A stretch of DNA of 60,393 nt from GCA-1730015 sp964583825 (GTDB lineage: Bacteria; Pseudomonadota; Gammaproteobacteria; Granulosicoccales; Granulosicoccaceae): assembly GCA_964583825.1 (NCBI GenBank), contig CAZOXM010000019.1:1-60393 (forward strand). Reading direction: 5' to 3'. The notes beneath the pieces were generated by a model, which had not been told where the DNA came from, made no database searches, and saw only the letters and a list, made by a program, of their open reading frames with translations. This document shows, piece after piece, positions 34,201 through 42,224 of the stretch. The number at the start of each line of letters is the position of its first letter. The stretch's first letter is position 1. The translations under genes and the position numbers were made by a program.

Positions 34201-34974
34201 GACTTACTGGCGTTGCACTATGATATCGCACCGGACCTCGATGATATCTATGCAATCGCGGCCGGTGGTACGGTTACAAAATTCTTTGATATTGAGCCCA
34301 CGGTCGTTATTGGTGCCTACGGTGCGCTGAATAATCGTGAGCTGCAGTACAACAGTCTTGCCGAAGGTTTGACCCGCAGGGAAGCCGCTAACCAGGTTGC
34401 TACGCTGGCTTTTGGTGCTGATGGTTACCTGGATACGGGTGGTGCCGCAGAGAGCTTCGAGACTGCCGCTAACATTCAGGCCATGAGATGGGTGCCATAC
34501 TTAAATGCAGGCAGGAAGGTCTGGATCGCGGAGGGTGGTCCGATGGACTTCACCAGAAGCGTACTGGATAAGCTGGCCGGGATGGGAGTCTCCCGGGAAG
34601 TTATTAAAAACCAGGTGTTTATCGTACAGCACAGCCGCTGGAACCAGCGCAACACGGACGAGGACAGTTTTGCACAGGTACAGTCTGCGACCAGTTACAT
34701 CAAAATTGATGATGGCAACAAGTCAAACGGCACCAGTGACCTCAATACCGGTTCCACACCCGGGGCAAAGTTCTACGAGCAGGCCACCACAACGCTTTCG
34801 CAGAATGAAGCATGGGCTTTTGCATTGAACCACTTCCGGGAACGGCTCGATTTCTCGGATACCGTCGAGCTGCTGCATATTCTGAATATTGGTCGGGGTG
34901 CTATCGCCGACACAGCTGATTTTGCCGACTATTTTTATGTGGAGCCGACTCCCTCCGTTGCTGAAACAAGGTAA
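31237..34974 (+). CDS. Large secreted kelch / malectin / malectin / nucleoside-hydrolase-like protein
   Basis: A 1245-residue multidomain protein with a signal peptide cleaved near ASAQW (residue 28). Residues about 30-345 are kelch propeller repeats with glycine pairs (WLIGGRIG, IYLFGGVDS, IFAIGGWNN, IYVIGGRA). A Cys-containing segment about 365-470 (CYCDTTYDHG, CEETGP) follows. Two malectin-like beta domains, about 505-665 and 765-925, share RVNAGG, FPVVPGxY, LYxAE, NVDVFKEVGAHKAL/DVDIYREAGGHTAM and a final KGIEI strand. A long acidic Thr/Glu/Pro linker separates them. The C-terminal 270 residues start LALHYDIAPDLDDIYAIAAG, resembling the metal-binding start of nucleoside hydrolases. The frame extends to 31096 but the signal peptide supports 31237. 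Likely an exported glycan-binding protein; enzymatic role unproven. Confidence 0.83.
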   Translation: MFSSVRSVSLYLLSLSLFALHSGAASAQWTTGNSANHQRFESTAIEHEGKLILFNGFSPGTTIANSVEQYDPVTDKWTVLSTTEAGLGNAVTHAASVKAGEEVWLIGGRIGNHPGEVSDQVWIYDLQDNTWREGPELPRPFAGGGAGLVDNKIYLFGGVDSRARCDTDYHYVYDLNRGGEWQDITAVAAMPKARNHFSTVVFGKHIFAIGGWNNHGKCGDLPFHAEVDQVHYFDTESFQWHRVSNLPFVRSHAEPGTFIYNDLIYVIGGRARGDEVLTYDPREDEWQVQDALALPATIMAPAARIINGTLIVATGGENRFTNSTSTTRLLELPTHMVQVADEAANVEASAPVVPDPVTRQRWSDSYAVDGQCYCDTTYDHGIADIEVATPAGPKLVREICADIEQKLGAGPASGRLYYNTVQCGHEPFNLTRINDELICPGIPEADGQYSGPRCEETGPTWRLDLLYQGLNNADSELTPTAPVVSDASTEVLSTGGDLSETQRREEVVIRVNAGGPRLDAAGGDWMSDASASDYYNTGRTWSRKKPVDLSLVDADVPLQLFQSERFDTKKGAELSWSFPVVPGTYRVNLYFAEIYQGAQFENARVFDVTVEGLLLSDVDIYREAGGHTAMVKSLQVESDAILNIDFQRRIQNPAVKGIEIIRLYSAPVETVEETESTPIESLPEDQQVLAPDTGIEETTEVSQTEDAAEYADTDVLDSMPEEGTPEVTTPEVTTKAPVVTTVPDVQDDGDTGANTAQGEPSVVSNVVYRVNAGGDEIGDSPERWISSSQSKAFTGKGKGKTWSTKSAVSRDGLDTVVPESLFKTERWSRGDMAWEFPVVPGKYLVTLYLAENWAGAMGPGMRVFNIQVEDTLESNVDVFKEVGAHKALARQYAVQADDVINITLGKVKGNPSLKGIEIVDLNAPASLITPSPESTADTDVPEATVSVDNEGADTVVTTNTPAPAPVEIPALSAVPDLKLPAGSLFQPGDLLALHYDIAPDLDDIYAIAAGGTVTKFFDIEPTVVIGAYGALNNRELQYNSLAEGLTRREAANQVATLAFGADGYLDTGGAAESFETAANIQAMRWVPYLNAGRKVWIAEGGPMDFTRSVLDKLAGMGVSREVIKNQVFIVQHSRWNQRNTDEDSFAQVQSATSYIKIDDGNKSNGTSDLNTGSTPGAKFYEQATTTLSQNEAWAFALNHFRERLDFSDTVELLHILNIGRGAIADTADFADYFYVEPTPSVAETR

Positions 34975-34997
34975 AAACAGGCGGGTATAATTGGAAT

Positions 34998-35016
34998 GCG
35001 GAGCAAACCGCTCCGC
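34998..35016. terminator. Hairpin between convergent genes
   Basis: GCGGAG-CAAACCG-CTCCGC lies between the stop codons of the kelch/malectin gene and the RTX gene. It has no T-tract on either side, so it is a weak or Rho-assisted terminator at best. Confidence 0.45.
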
Positions 35017-35037
35017 AATTCGCAATTCAGCTTCTGG

Positions 35038-35829
35038 TTACACAGCCTTCACAACACCGGCTTCCACAAGTCCTTCGAAACTGGTGATGCCCATTTCCAA
35101 TACTGCATCAAGTTTGACGCCTTCCAGCGCAATGGTGCCACCGGGATGGTTCACCTGTACATCGCCATTGTCGGTCGCACTGAGACTCCAGCCGGAACCC
35201 GGTGCATCCAGATCACTGACCTGAAAGCCGTCTCCACCATCTGGTGTGCTGGCAACAATATCCTTCAGTGCAAGTTCAATGGTGTCTTTTCCAACTTCAA
35301 AGTCTTTAATAGTGTCTGCGCCTTCGTTGGCATTGGCCGGATTAAACTGAAACGTGTCGTTACCTTTTCCACCGGTCAGGACATCATCACCGGAACCGCC
35401 TTTCAGCTGATCGTCGCCTTTACCACCTCTGATTGTGTCATTGCCATCGCCACCCTGAACAACGTCGTCTCCTCGGCCACCTTTCAGCAAGTCATCTCCG
35501 GCGCCGCCATTTATGTCATCGTTACCTCCACGCCCCTTAATCGTATCATTGCCGCTTCCACCAGTAATTTTATCGGCACAGGCACTACCCATACTGGACT
35601 GTCCGCCAGTCTCAAGAGATTCCGTATACTTTCTTAGCTGCATTAACAAAGAATCAAGATCAAACAGTGACTGGAGCGCACTGTTTTGTGTTTGTTGCTG
35701 CGTGCCGAAACCTCTGGTGCTATTCATGGAGGGCCGATTATTGTCGGCCGCATTCATCGCTTTGTCACCATATTGAAAAGCGTTGTTCGTACCACTGGCA
35801 CTCGTGTAGTTGATAGTCATTTGGATCAT
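35038..35829 (-). CDS. RTX calcium-binding repeat protein
   Basis: A 263-residue protein without an N-terminal signal peptide. Residues about 1-80 are Asn/Gln/Ser-rich and unrecognised. About eight nonapeptide repeats follow (GGSGNDTI, GGAGDDLL, GGRGDDVV, GGDGNDTI, GGKGDDQL and others), forming a calcium-dependent parallel beta-roll at about residues 88-165. The C-terminal segment (TFQFNPANANEGADTIKDFEVGKDTIEL) is the usual cap of type I secreted RTX proteins. Secretion by a type I system is therefore likely; the exporter genes are not in this window. It converges on the kelch/malectin gene. Either ATG at 35829 or 35820 may be used; an AAGGA sequence precedes both. Confidence 0.9.
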   Translation of the reverse strand: MIQMTINYTSASGTNNAFQYGDKAMNAADNNRPSMNSTRGFGTQQQTQNSALQSLFDLDSLLMQLRKYTESLETGGQSSMGSACADKITGGSGNDTIKGRGGNDDINGGAGDDLLKGGRGDDVVQGGDGNDTIRGGKGDDQLKGGSGDDVLTGGKGNDTFQFNPANANEGADTIKDFEVGKDTIELALKDIVASTPDGGDGFQVSDLDAPGSGWSLSATDNGDVQVNHPGGTIALEGVKLDAVLEMGITSFEGLVEAGVVKAV

Positions 35830-36719
35830 GTCCTTAACAAATAGATTGCATTGTTGAATAAAAATACAGTTGTTTATCTATCGCGGTTTCTCGTCGCGAC
35901 GCGAGAATCTACATCAATAAACAGAAGCGAAAAAATTAGGGTTACTACTTAGGTTAGCTATTTTTCGTGTATGAATTTATGCAGGTCAAAAACAACCATA
36001 TTTTGATTGATCCAAGTCTGTCACGTAAACGTATTGCTCCCTTTCATTGGTGGTTGGTGGAAAAAAACAACTGGGCGCTAAGTAAAGAAAAGCTGAGTGT
36101 CAGACTATTGTTAGCCTGAAACTCAAGTCGGAGCAAATTCGGGCTCGCCTCACGTCGCACGTTGGGTTTTTTTAAGGCTGCAAAACCAAAATGGTTTTAC
36201 CAACGCGTAGAATATCGCAGGGCATGTGAACCGGCTGTGAACGCGCGTATTGGTTGCGTCACCGAAAAATCGGAAGCCAGTAGCTGTGATGACCTTTCAT
36301 CAGGAAACTGAGGGCTCGCGCAAAGGTTAACGAGCTGCAGACAAAGTAAGAACACAGCGGGCCCTCGGGCTGGCCGTTTCATCACAGGCGTTTGTATTTT
36401 GTGCGCGGCGGTTCGGCAAGCTGTACGGCCTGTTGTTATGTCACCCGTACTACTTGTGGATGATACGTCAATATAATCCGGCATGGCTAAGCGGGATGAT
36501 GCACGTTGTGTGAACGTATTCAACCCGCAGAGGAAAGCACGTCTAACGCAACGACATGTTATTAGGCAGGCCGAAGTCTTATCGAGAGATACTTTACTGA
36601 CTGCGCCTTTTTAAGGATGCCTGACTATATCTGCACGTGAGAGTGACCTCGCTTACCGGCCCGGGTGCCATCAAGGTTCGTAAGCAGGTCAGTGTGGCGG
36701 GCAATACCCGGGAATCAGT
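35830..36719. other. Long intergenic region upstream of the RTX gene
   Basis: About 890 bp without a gene I can support. A 108-codon open frame on the minus strand (36197-36523) lacks a ribosome site, signal or recognisable domain and is probably chance. The only structure noticed is a short stem, AAAACC-AAAAT-GGTTTT at 36182-36198, without a T-tract. The first 200 bp are AT-rich and likely hold the RTX promoter. Confidence 0.45.
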
Positions 36720-37571
36720 TTAGTCACGCAGCACATCCACGTAGGCAAAGTGCTTCCCGTCTGGCGCCCAGCACGGTACGTTAATGCTTCCCTGGCCACC
36801 GAATATTTCAGATAAAACGATTGGCTTTCCCCCTGCCGCAGCCAGCAACCGCAGTGTTACCTGTTTTTCAGCGGGATGTTCCTGTGGCGTTGCAATGGAG
36901 CAGGGCGCGTAGGCCAGATAGAGCACATGGGCACCATCCGGTGATGGGTGGGGAAACCAGTTGATGGTGTCATCGGCGGTCATACGCTGTAAATCCTTAC
37001 CATTAATGCGCATTCGCCATAGATCCATCGATCCGTCCCGTGCGCCGTTGAACCAGATCCATTGCCCGTCCGGAGAGTAGTCAGGGCCATCAGTGTGATC
37101 GAATCCAGACGTGAGACGCGTTTCACGACCACCACCTGCCGGGCAAGTGTAAACATCACATATGTTATTGCGAAATGCGGCATAAGCATGTGACGCCCCA
37201 TCCGGCGACCAGCCGTGCCAGTAGCTGGGTATGTTTTCGGTAACGCGGGTAGGCGTGCCACCGCCTGATGGCAGTGTGTAGATGCACGACTTGCCGGTTT
37301 CAGTCTTGTCTGAGATGGCTATCAGTGCACCGTCGGGCGATATGCCATGATCATTGTTGAGGCCTGTGGCAAAGCCCGTGTCTACCTCGATTAGTTCAGG
37401 CGCATCAAGCGGTACCCGAAACAGCCGCCCCTGTCCGTTGACCAACAGGTAGGTGCCGCAAGGCGCCCAGTTCGGGGCTTCGATCAACCCATCATGGCGA
37501 AGCACTTCGGTGGCCCTGCCAGAGTCAAGATCAAAAATGTTGAGTCGTGTGTTCATGGTGGCGCTGTTCAT
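36720..37571 (-). CDS. Cytoplasmic TolB-like beta-propeller protein
   Basis: A 283-residue protein built from WD40-like/PD40 repeats with the marker SPDG or APDG: NNDHGISPDGALIAI, WHGWSPDGASHAYA, DYSPDGQWIWFNG, PHPSPDGAHVLYLA, CWAPDGKHFAYVD. There is no signal peptide, so it is probably cytoplasmic, unlike TolB itself. Such proteins occur next to sugar-utilisation genes, and the fold is shared with oligogalacturonate lyases (PL22), which are longer. It lies 13 bp after the aldo/keto reductase on the same strand, implying an operon. A role in handling imported oligosaccharides is inference from context. Confidence 0.8.
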   Translation of the reverse strand: MNSATMNTRLNIFDLDSGRATEVLRHDGLIEAPNWAPCGTYLLVNGQGRLFRVPLDAPELIEVDTGFATGLNNDHGISPDGALIAISDKTETGKSCIYTLPSGGGTPTRVTENIPSYWHGWSPDGASHAYAAFRNNICDVYTCPAGGGRETRLTSGFDHTDGPDYSPDGQWIWFNGARDGSMDLWRMRINGKDLQRMTADDTINWFPHPSPDGAHVLYLAYAPCSIATPQEHPAEKQVTLRLLAAAGGKPIVLSEIFGGQGSINVPCWAPDGKHFAYVDVLRD

Positions 37572-37584
37572 TCAGATTCACTAT

Positions 37585-38634
37585 TCACCGCTGGGCCGCG
37601 CCTTCTTTGGTCTGACTCGATTGCGCCCACAGGTTGATGGCCTCTTCCGAGGCGTGTTCATCGATCTGCGCCAGTTCGGTATCGGTGAATGCCAGGTTCT
37701 CTACCGCGCCTGCACAGTCGATCACCTGAGCGGGTTTGGAAGCCCCGATGAGCGCCGTTGTAATGCCTTCTCCCCTGAGCACCCACGCGATCGCCATCTG
37801 CGCCAGTGTTTGCCCGCGCGCGCTGGCAATCTCATTGAGCGCACGGATATTCTCTATGGCGGCTTCATTCAGAAACTCCGGCCTCAGCGTTTTACCCTGC
37901 GTTGCCCGGCTACCGTCCGGTACGCCGCCGAGATACTTGTTTGTCAGCATGCCTTGCGCGAGCGGCGTGAATGCAATCGAACCGACACCGAGTTCGGCCA
38001 GTGTGTCCTTTAGCCCATCGCGTTCGACCCACCGGTTAAGCATGTTGTAGCTGGGCTGATGGATCAGGCAGGGTGTACCGAGGTCTTTGAGAATGGCGAC
38101 TGCCTGCCTGGTGTGTTCGGAGTTATAGCTTGAAATACCTGCATAAAGTGCGCGACCCGAGCGCACGATGTGATCAAGCGCGCCCATTGTTTCTTCCAGT
38201 GGTGTGTCAGGGTCGTGGCGGTGGGAATAGAAAATATCGACATAATCGACACCGAGGCGTTTGAGGGACTGATCGCACGAGGCAACCAGATATTTGCGAC
38301 TGCCGAATGCACCGTAGGGGCCGGGCCACATCAGGTAGCCCGCCTTGGACGAAATAATCAGCTCATCACGATGGCTCGCAAAATCAGTGCGCAGGAGTTC
38401 ACCGAACGCCTCCTCGGCACTTCCCGGCGGAGGGCCATAGTTGTTGGCCAGATCGAAATGCGTGATACCGTGATCGAAGGCGGTACGGCAAATTGCCTGT
38501 TTTGTCTGGTGGGGCGTGTCGTGGCCGAAGTTGTGCCACAGTCCCAGAGAAATCGCTGGCAGTCTCACGCCCGACGCACCGCAACGACGGTATTTCATAC
38601 GCTCATAGCGGTCAGTTGCGGGGGTATAGGTCAT
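37585..38634 (-). CDS. Aldo/keto reductase, YghZ/Gpr (L-glyceraldehyde 3-phosphate reductase) type
   Basis: A 349-residue NADPH-dependent (beta/alpha)8 reductase. Catalytic residues are in HFDLANNYGPPPGSAEEAFG (Asp, Tyr), SSKAGYLMWPGPYGAFGSRKY (Lys) and YVDIFYSHRHDPDTPLEET (His). The GYxMWPGPYG and SRKYL blocks are distinctive of E. coli YghZ and close relatives, which reduce L-glyceraldehyde 3-phosphate and various aldehydes. The final IGASKPAQVIDCAGA binds the cofactor phosphate. It is upstream of the TolB-like gene (same strand) and downstream of the LacI regulator, so it belongs to the carbohydrate locus; its physiological substrate may be a sugar-derived aldehyde. Confidence 0.9.
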   Translation of the reverse strand: MTYTPATDRYERMKYRRCGASGVRLPAISLGLWHNFGHDTPHQTKQAICRTAFDHGITHFDLANNYGPPPGSAEEAFGELLRTDFASHRDELIISSKAGYLMWPGPYGAFGSRKYLVASCDQSLKRLGVDYVDIFYSHRHDPDTPLEETMGALDHIVRSGRALYAGISSYNSEHTRQAVAILKDLGTPCLIHQPSYNMLNRWVERDGLKDTLAELGVGSIAFTPLAQGMLTNKYLGGVPDGSRATQGKTLRPEFLNEAAIENIRALNEIASARGQTLAQMAIAWVLRGEGITTALIGASKPAQVIDCAGAVENLAFTDTELAQIDEHASEEAINLWAQSSQTKEGAAQR

Positions 38635-38756
38635 GGATCAATTTTCCTCAAATGGTGGTGACTGTTGTGAGAACCGGCTACGGATGTTTGTGTGCAAGTT
38701 TTCCGGTATGACGTTGAACAACATTGCGAATACTCAGAGGTGAAGGCGCGGGCTGT

Positions 38757-39860
38757 TTACAGAAACTCATTCACTTTTTCGGGCACTTCAAGCCCCTGCA
38801 TGGGCGGCGCATCCGGCGATTCGATCGCCTGCAAAATGGCCTTAGCCAGGAAGTGTCCGGCGCGGGTTACATCCTCGTCCACGGTGAGAATGCCGCGCCG
38901 AAACCTGCCGAGAAGCGGTATTACCTCGCGCGTGCAGATATCCATCTGCCGGCCTGCATCCAGGCCCAGGTTATCCAGTGTGGCGATCGCACCGAGTGCC
39001 GCTGTCGTCGACGCACAAAGAATTGCATCGGTACCTGGGAAGCGGTCGAGGTGCTGTTTCATGGCGTGCTCGATCTGTTCCAGCGGCGTCTCGCAGTGCG
39101 CGTCGGCGAGGAGGCGAAGGCTCATATTGTGGACGTCTGCCATCTGCTGCGATCCACGTATCATGTCCTGTGAATAGTTTTGATGGTGCGGCGGTGGCAC
39201 CAGTAACACTGACTTGCGCGAGCGTTTCGCGAATTCGCCAAGCACCAGTTGTCCGAGTGCGTGGTGGTCAAAGTCGAAGTAGGCGTGGTGGTCCGCCAGT
39301 GAGGAGCGGCCGTGTGTGGCGAATGGAAAGCCGGCCTCGCGAAGGTAGTGGATCCGCGGATCGTCCGGAAGCGTGGTGTTCATGATGATGCCATCGGCAG
39401 AACCCGACTCCACAATGTAGCGCACCGGCGCCATCGGGTCGTCTTTAAAGGCCGGATTCACATTCAGGTGATACGCCGTGCCGCGCAACCCTTCTGCGAT
39501 AGAGCCAATCAATCTGGCGGTCTGGTTCATCAGATCGTGTTCGGTGGAAATAACCAGCGAGATCACTTGCGTTTTGCCGGTGCGAAGCCGCAGTCCGGCC
39601 CGGTTCGGCCGGTAACCGATCTCACGCGCAATCTCCCGGACCCGGTCCTTGGTGCGCTGGCCGATGTCCGGTGCATTGCCGAGTGCCCGGCTCACAGTAG
39701 GCACGGCCAGGCCGCTTAGCCGGGAGATCGTCTTCAAGGTTGGTCGTTCGCCAGGTAAAAGGCGGGTATCGACTGCGGGCGCGGGGACACTGTCCACGGG
39801 CGCGGATTCAGGCCGATCGGGGCGCTTCGGTGCGTCTTCGCTGCTGTCGGGTTTATCCAT
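38757..39860 (-). CDS. LacI-family transcriptional regulator
   Basis: A 367-residue regulator. An unusual Pro/Asp/Ala-rich N-terminal extension of about 38 residues precedes the HTH, PTLKTISRLSGLAVPTVSRALG, and the hinge region IGYRPNRAGLRLRTGKT. The C-terminal half is the periplasmic-binding-protein-like effector domain (SLVISTEHD, SADGIIMNTT, DAILCASTTAALG). It diverges from the sugar ABC importer operon, with the spacer of 88 bp holding a palindromic operator-like site, so it likely represses the importer and perhaps itself until an imported sugar binds. It resembles the alpha-glucoside regulator AglR of rhizobia in general layout, but the sugar is unproven. Confidence 0.9.
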   Translation of the reverse strand: MDKPDSSEDAPKRPDRPESAPVDSVPAPAVDTRLLPGERPTLKTISRLSGLAVPTVSRALGNAPDIGQRTKDRVREIAREIGYRPNRAGLRLRTGKTQVISLVISTEHDLMNQTARLIGSIAEGLRGTAYHLNVNPAFKDDPMAPVRYIVESGSADGIIMNTTLPDDPRIHYLREAGFPFATHGRSSLADHHAYFDFDHHALGQLVLGEFAKRSRKSVLLVPPPHHQNYSQDMIRGSQQMADVHNMSLRLLADAHCETPLEQIEHAMKQHLDRFPGTDAILCASTTAALGAIATLDNLGLDAGRQMDICTREVIPLLGRFRRGILTVDEDVTRAGHFLAKAILQAIESPDAPPMQGLEVPEKVNEFL

Positions 39861-39895
39861 CGTGCAAAATCTAAATCGATATAGACAGACAATTT

Positions 39896-39912
39896 AAATC
39901 GGTATACGATTT
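39896..39912. promoter_or_regulatory. LacI-type operator candidate
   Basis: AAATCGGTATACGATTT is a near-perfect palindrome (AAATCG arms around GTATA) in the spacer between the LacI-type regulator and the substrate-binding protein gene. A related half, AAATCGATATAGA, lies at 39873-39885. Position, symmetry and the divergent LacI gene fit an operator; a ribosome site GGAGG at 39937-39941 follows before the ATG at 39949. Confidence 0.6.
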
Positions 39913-39948
39913 AGCGCAAGTCACAACCAACCCCTTGGAGGATCCTTG

Positions 39949-41196
39949 ATGACGTTCACAAAGAAAGCCCTGTCCAACGCCGTAGTTGGCGCCGCAGCAA
40001 TGGCACTGGCCGGTGCCAGCCAGGCTGTTGATCTCGAGGTCACGCACTGGTGGACTTCCGGTGGTGAGGCCGCCGCAGTCGCTGAATTCGCCAAAGCTTT
40101 CAATGAAAAAACCGAACACAACTGGGTAGATGGCGCGATCGCCGGTGGCGGCAGCACTGCACGCCCGGTGATGGTCAGCCGCATACTCGGTGGTGACCCG
40201 ATGGGCGCTACGCAGTTCAATCACGGTCGTCAGACCGAAGAACTCATAGAAGCCGATCTGATGCTCGATCTCACCGACGTGGCTGAGGCAGAAGGCTGGC
40301 GTGACATCGTGCATCCGGTGTCGCTGCTCGATAGCTGCACTTATGAAGGGCGCATTTACTGCGTGCCGGTCAATATTCACTCGTGGCAATGGCTCTGGCT
40401 GTCGCATGAAGCATTTGCCGATGCCGGTGTCGATGTGCCGAGCAACTGGGACGAATTCGTGGCGGCAGCACCGAAGCTCGAAGAAGCCGGCAAGGTGCCG
40501 CTGGCCATGGGCGGGCAGCCCTGGCAGGCAGCCGGTGCGTTCGGTGTCATGGTGGTCGCGATCGCAGGGCTCGATGCGTGGACTGAGGTCAACGTCAACA
40601 AGAACGCCGATGTTGCGCGCGGCGATGGTTACAAGGCAGTGTTCGAAGCGGCTGCCAACGCTCGTCAATTTTCCAAAAACACCAACGTACAGGACTGGAA
40701 CCAGGCCACTAACATGGTGATCACCGGCAAGGCCGGTGGCCAGATCATGGGCGACTGGGCGCAAGGTGAGTTTCAGGTTGCAGAACAGGTAGCCGGCGAG
40801 GACTACACCTGCCTGCCGGGTCTCGGTGTTAACGAGATTATCTCGACCGGTGGCGATGCGTTCTACTTCCCCAAGCAGGACGATCCAGAAGTTGAAAAGG
40901 CTCAGAAAGAACTTGCCTCGCTCATGTTGAGCAAAGAAGTCCAGGTTAACTTCAATCTGAAAAAAGGTTCGCTGCCAGTGCGTGGTGATGTCGACCTCGC
41001 AGCCGCCAACGACTGCATGAAGAAAGGCCTGCAAATTCTGGCCGACGGCAACATTTTGCCGGATGGCACTCAGGTGCTCTCGCCTGATACGCAGGGCCAG
41101 CTCGAAGATCTGATGGTAGAGTTCTGGTCGTCCGAAGATCTCTCTGCAGAAGAAGCGCAGCAGCGCTACGCTGACATCATCGCCGACGCTGACTGA
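39949..41196 (+). CDS. Sugar ABC transporter substrate-binding protein (CUT1)
   Basis: A 415-residue periplasmic sugar-binding protein. Its signal peptide ends in GAAAMALAGASQA and leads to VDLEVTHWWTSGGEAAAV, the start typical of glucose/mannose-type binding proteins. RILGGDPMGATQFNHGRQTEEL, PVNIHSWQWLWLS and PLAMGGQPWQAAG fit the family, and aromatic residues in these blocks would stack on the sugar. ATG 39949 has a GGAGG ribosome site 7 bp upstream; an in-frame TTG at 39946 is less likely. It heads the importer operon, separated from the permease genes by a stem-loop that may raise its relative expression. Closest analogues import glucose or small glycosides. Confidence 0.92.
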   Translation: MTFTKKALSNAVVGAAAMALAGASQAVDLEVTHWWTSGGEAAAVAEFAKAFNEKTEHNWVDGAIAGGGSTARPVMVSRILGGDPMGATQFNHGRQTEELIEADLMLDLTDVAEAEGWRDIVHPVSLLDSCTYEGRIYCVPVNIHSWQWLWLSHEAFADAGVDVPSNWDEFVAAAPKLEEAGKVPLAMGGQPWQAAGAFGVMVVAIAGLDAWTEVNVNKNADVARGDGYKAVFEAAANARQFSKNTNVQDWNQATNMVITGKAGGQIMGDWAQGEFQVAEQVAGEDYTCLPGLGVNEIISTGGDAFYFPKQDDPEVEKAQKELASLMLSKEVQVNFNLKKGSLPVRGDVDLAAANDCMKKGLQILADGNILPDGTQVLSPDTQGQLEDLMVEFWSSEDLSAEEAQQRYADIIADAD

Positions 41197-41218
41197 TCGC
41201 CTGGTACCAGGCATCGCC

Positions 41219-41247
41219 GACCGGCCCGGCGTTCGTTCGGGCCGGTC
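41219..41247 (+). promoter_or_regulatory. Intra-operon stem-loop after the binding-protein gene
   Basis: GACCGGCCCG-GCGTTCGTT-CGGGCCGGTC is a perfect 10-bp GC-rich stem 22 bp after the binding-protein stop codon, with no T-tract. Hairpins in this position commonly protect the upstream mRNA from 3' exonucleases, keeping the binding protein more abundant than the permeases. The role here is inferred from position. Confidence 0.6.
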
Positions 41248-41303
41248 GATGACTGTCCGCGTCAATACCACGTTGATCCTTCCGATCATTCGGACCTTCT
41301 GTC

Positions 41304-42224
41304 ATGACTGATACCGCCACCGCCGTCCAGCGCACTGCAGCGCGGCGCCCCAACCGATTGCTGCGTAATCTGTGGCCGAAAATCGCGTCAGTGCCGATGA
41401 TACTGGCGGCGCTCGTGGTGTTTGTCGGTGGGACGGTCTGGACCATCGTGCATTCATTCACGAAGTCCCGTCTGCTGCCGAAGCTCGACTTCGTCGGGCT
41501 GCAGCAATACGAACGCCTGTGGGGCACCAAGCGCTGGATCATCTCGGTAGAGAATCTTGCGATTTACGGCATCTGCTCGCTGATCTTCACGATGATAATA
41601 GGCTTCGTGCTGGCCGCTATGCTTGATCGCAAGATTCGCTTTGAGGATGCCTTCCGAACCATCTTCCTGTACCCGTTCGCGCTGAGCTTTATCGTCACCG
41701 GGCTGGCCTGGCAGTGGATACTCAACCCGGAGTTCGGCATTCAGAACCTGATCCGGGAACTGGGCTGGAACAGTTTTGTTTTCGACCCACTGAACAACCC
41801 GGACATCGTCATTTATGGTTTGCTTATCGCCGGGCTGTGGCAGGGGACGGGCCTGGTCATGTGCATCATGCTGGCCGGTATCCGGGGTATCGACGAAGAC
41901 ATCTGGAAAGCTGCGCGTGTCGATGGGATCGGTACGTGGAAAACCTATATTTTTATCATCATCCCGATGATGAAGCCGGTGTTCATTACCGCATTGGTCA
42001 TTATTGCCTCGGGCATCGTTAAACTTTACGACCTCGTCGTCGCACAAACCTCCGGCGGACCCGGGCTGTCGTCAGAGGTGCCAGCCAAGTATGTGTACGA
42101 TAAAATGTTTCTCGGTCAGAACCTCGGTCAGGGCTTTGCCGCATCGACGATGATGCTGGTTATGGTGGTGATCATTCTGGTGCCGTATGCGTATCTGCAA
42201 TACGGGAGTCGGGACCGTGGCTGA
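41304..42224 (+). CDS. Sugar ABC transporter permease (MalF-like)
   Basis: A 306-residue CUT1 permease with six expected transmembrane helices; the first is at about residues 30-52 (IASVPMILAALVVFVGGTVW). The EAA loop that docks on the ATPase is DEDIWKAARVDGIGTWKTYIF, about 80 residues from the C-terminus. AMLDRKIRFEDAFRTIFLYPF precedes the third helix region. It pairs with the next permease, whose start overlaps this gene by 8 to 38 bp depending on the start used. It forms the membrane channel for the sugar delivered by the binding protein. Confidence 0.93.
   Translation: MTDTATAVQRTAARRPNRLLRNLWPKIASVPMILAALVVFVGGTVWTIVHSFTKSRLLPKLDFVGLQQYERLWGTKRWIISVENLAIYGICSLIFTMIIGFVLAAMLDRKIRFEDAFRTIFLYPFALSFIVTGLAWQWILNPEFGIQNLIRELGWNSFVFDPLNNPDIVIYGLLIAGLWQGTGLVMCIMLAGIRGIDEDIWKAARVDGIGTWKTYIFIIIPMMKPVFITALVIIASGIVKLYDLVVAQTSGGPGLSSEVPAKYVYDKMFLGQNLGQGFAASTMMLVMVVIILVPYAYLQYGSRDRG

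Noticed and set aside
36197..36523. A 108-codon minus-strand frame in the long intergenic region
   Set aside because: No ribosome site, signal peptide or domain; the size is expected by chance in an 890-bp gap.
39871..41289. A 472-codon open frame on the minus strand across the sugar-binding protein gene
   Set aside because: It is fully antisense to a gene with signal peptide, ribosome site and clear family motifs. The translation shows no recognisable domain and long antisense frames are common in GC-rich DNA.
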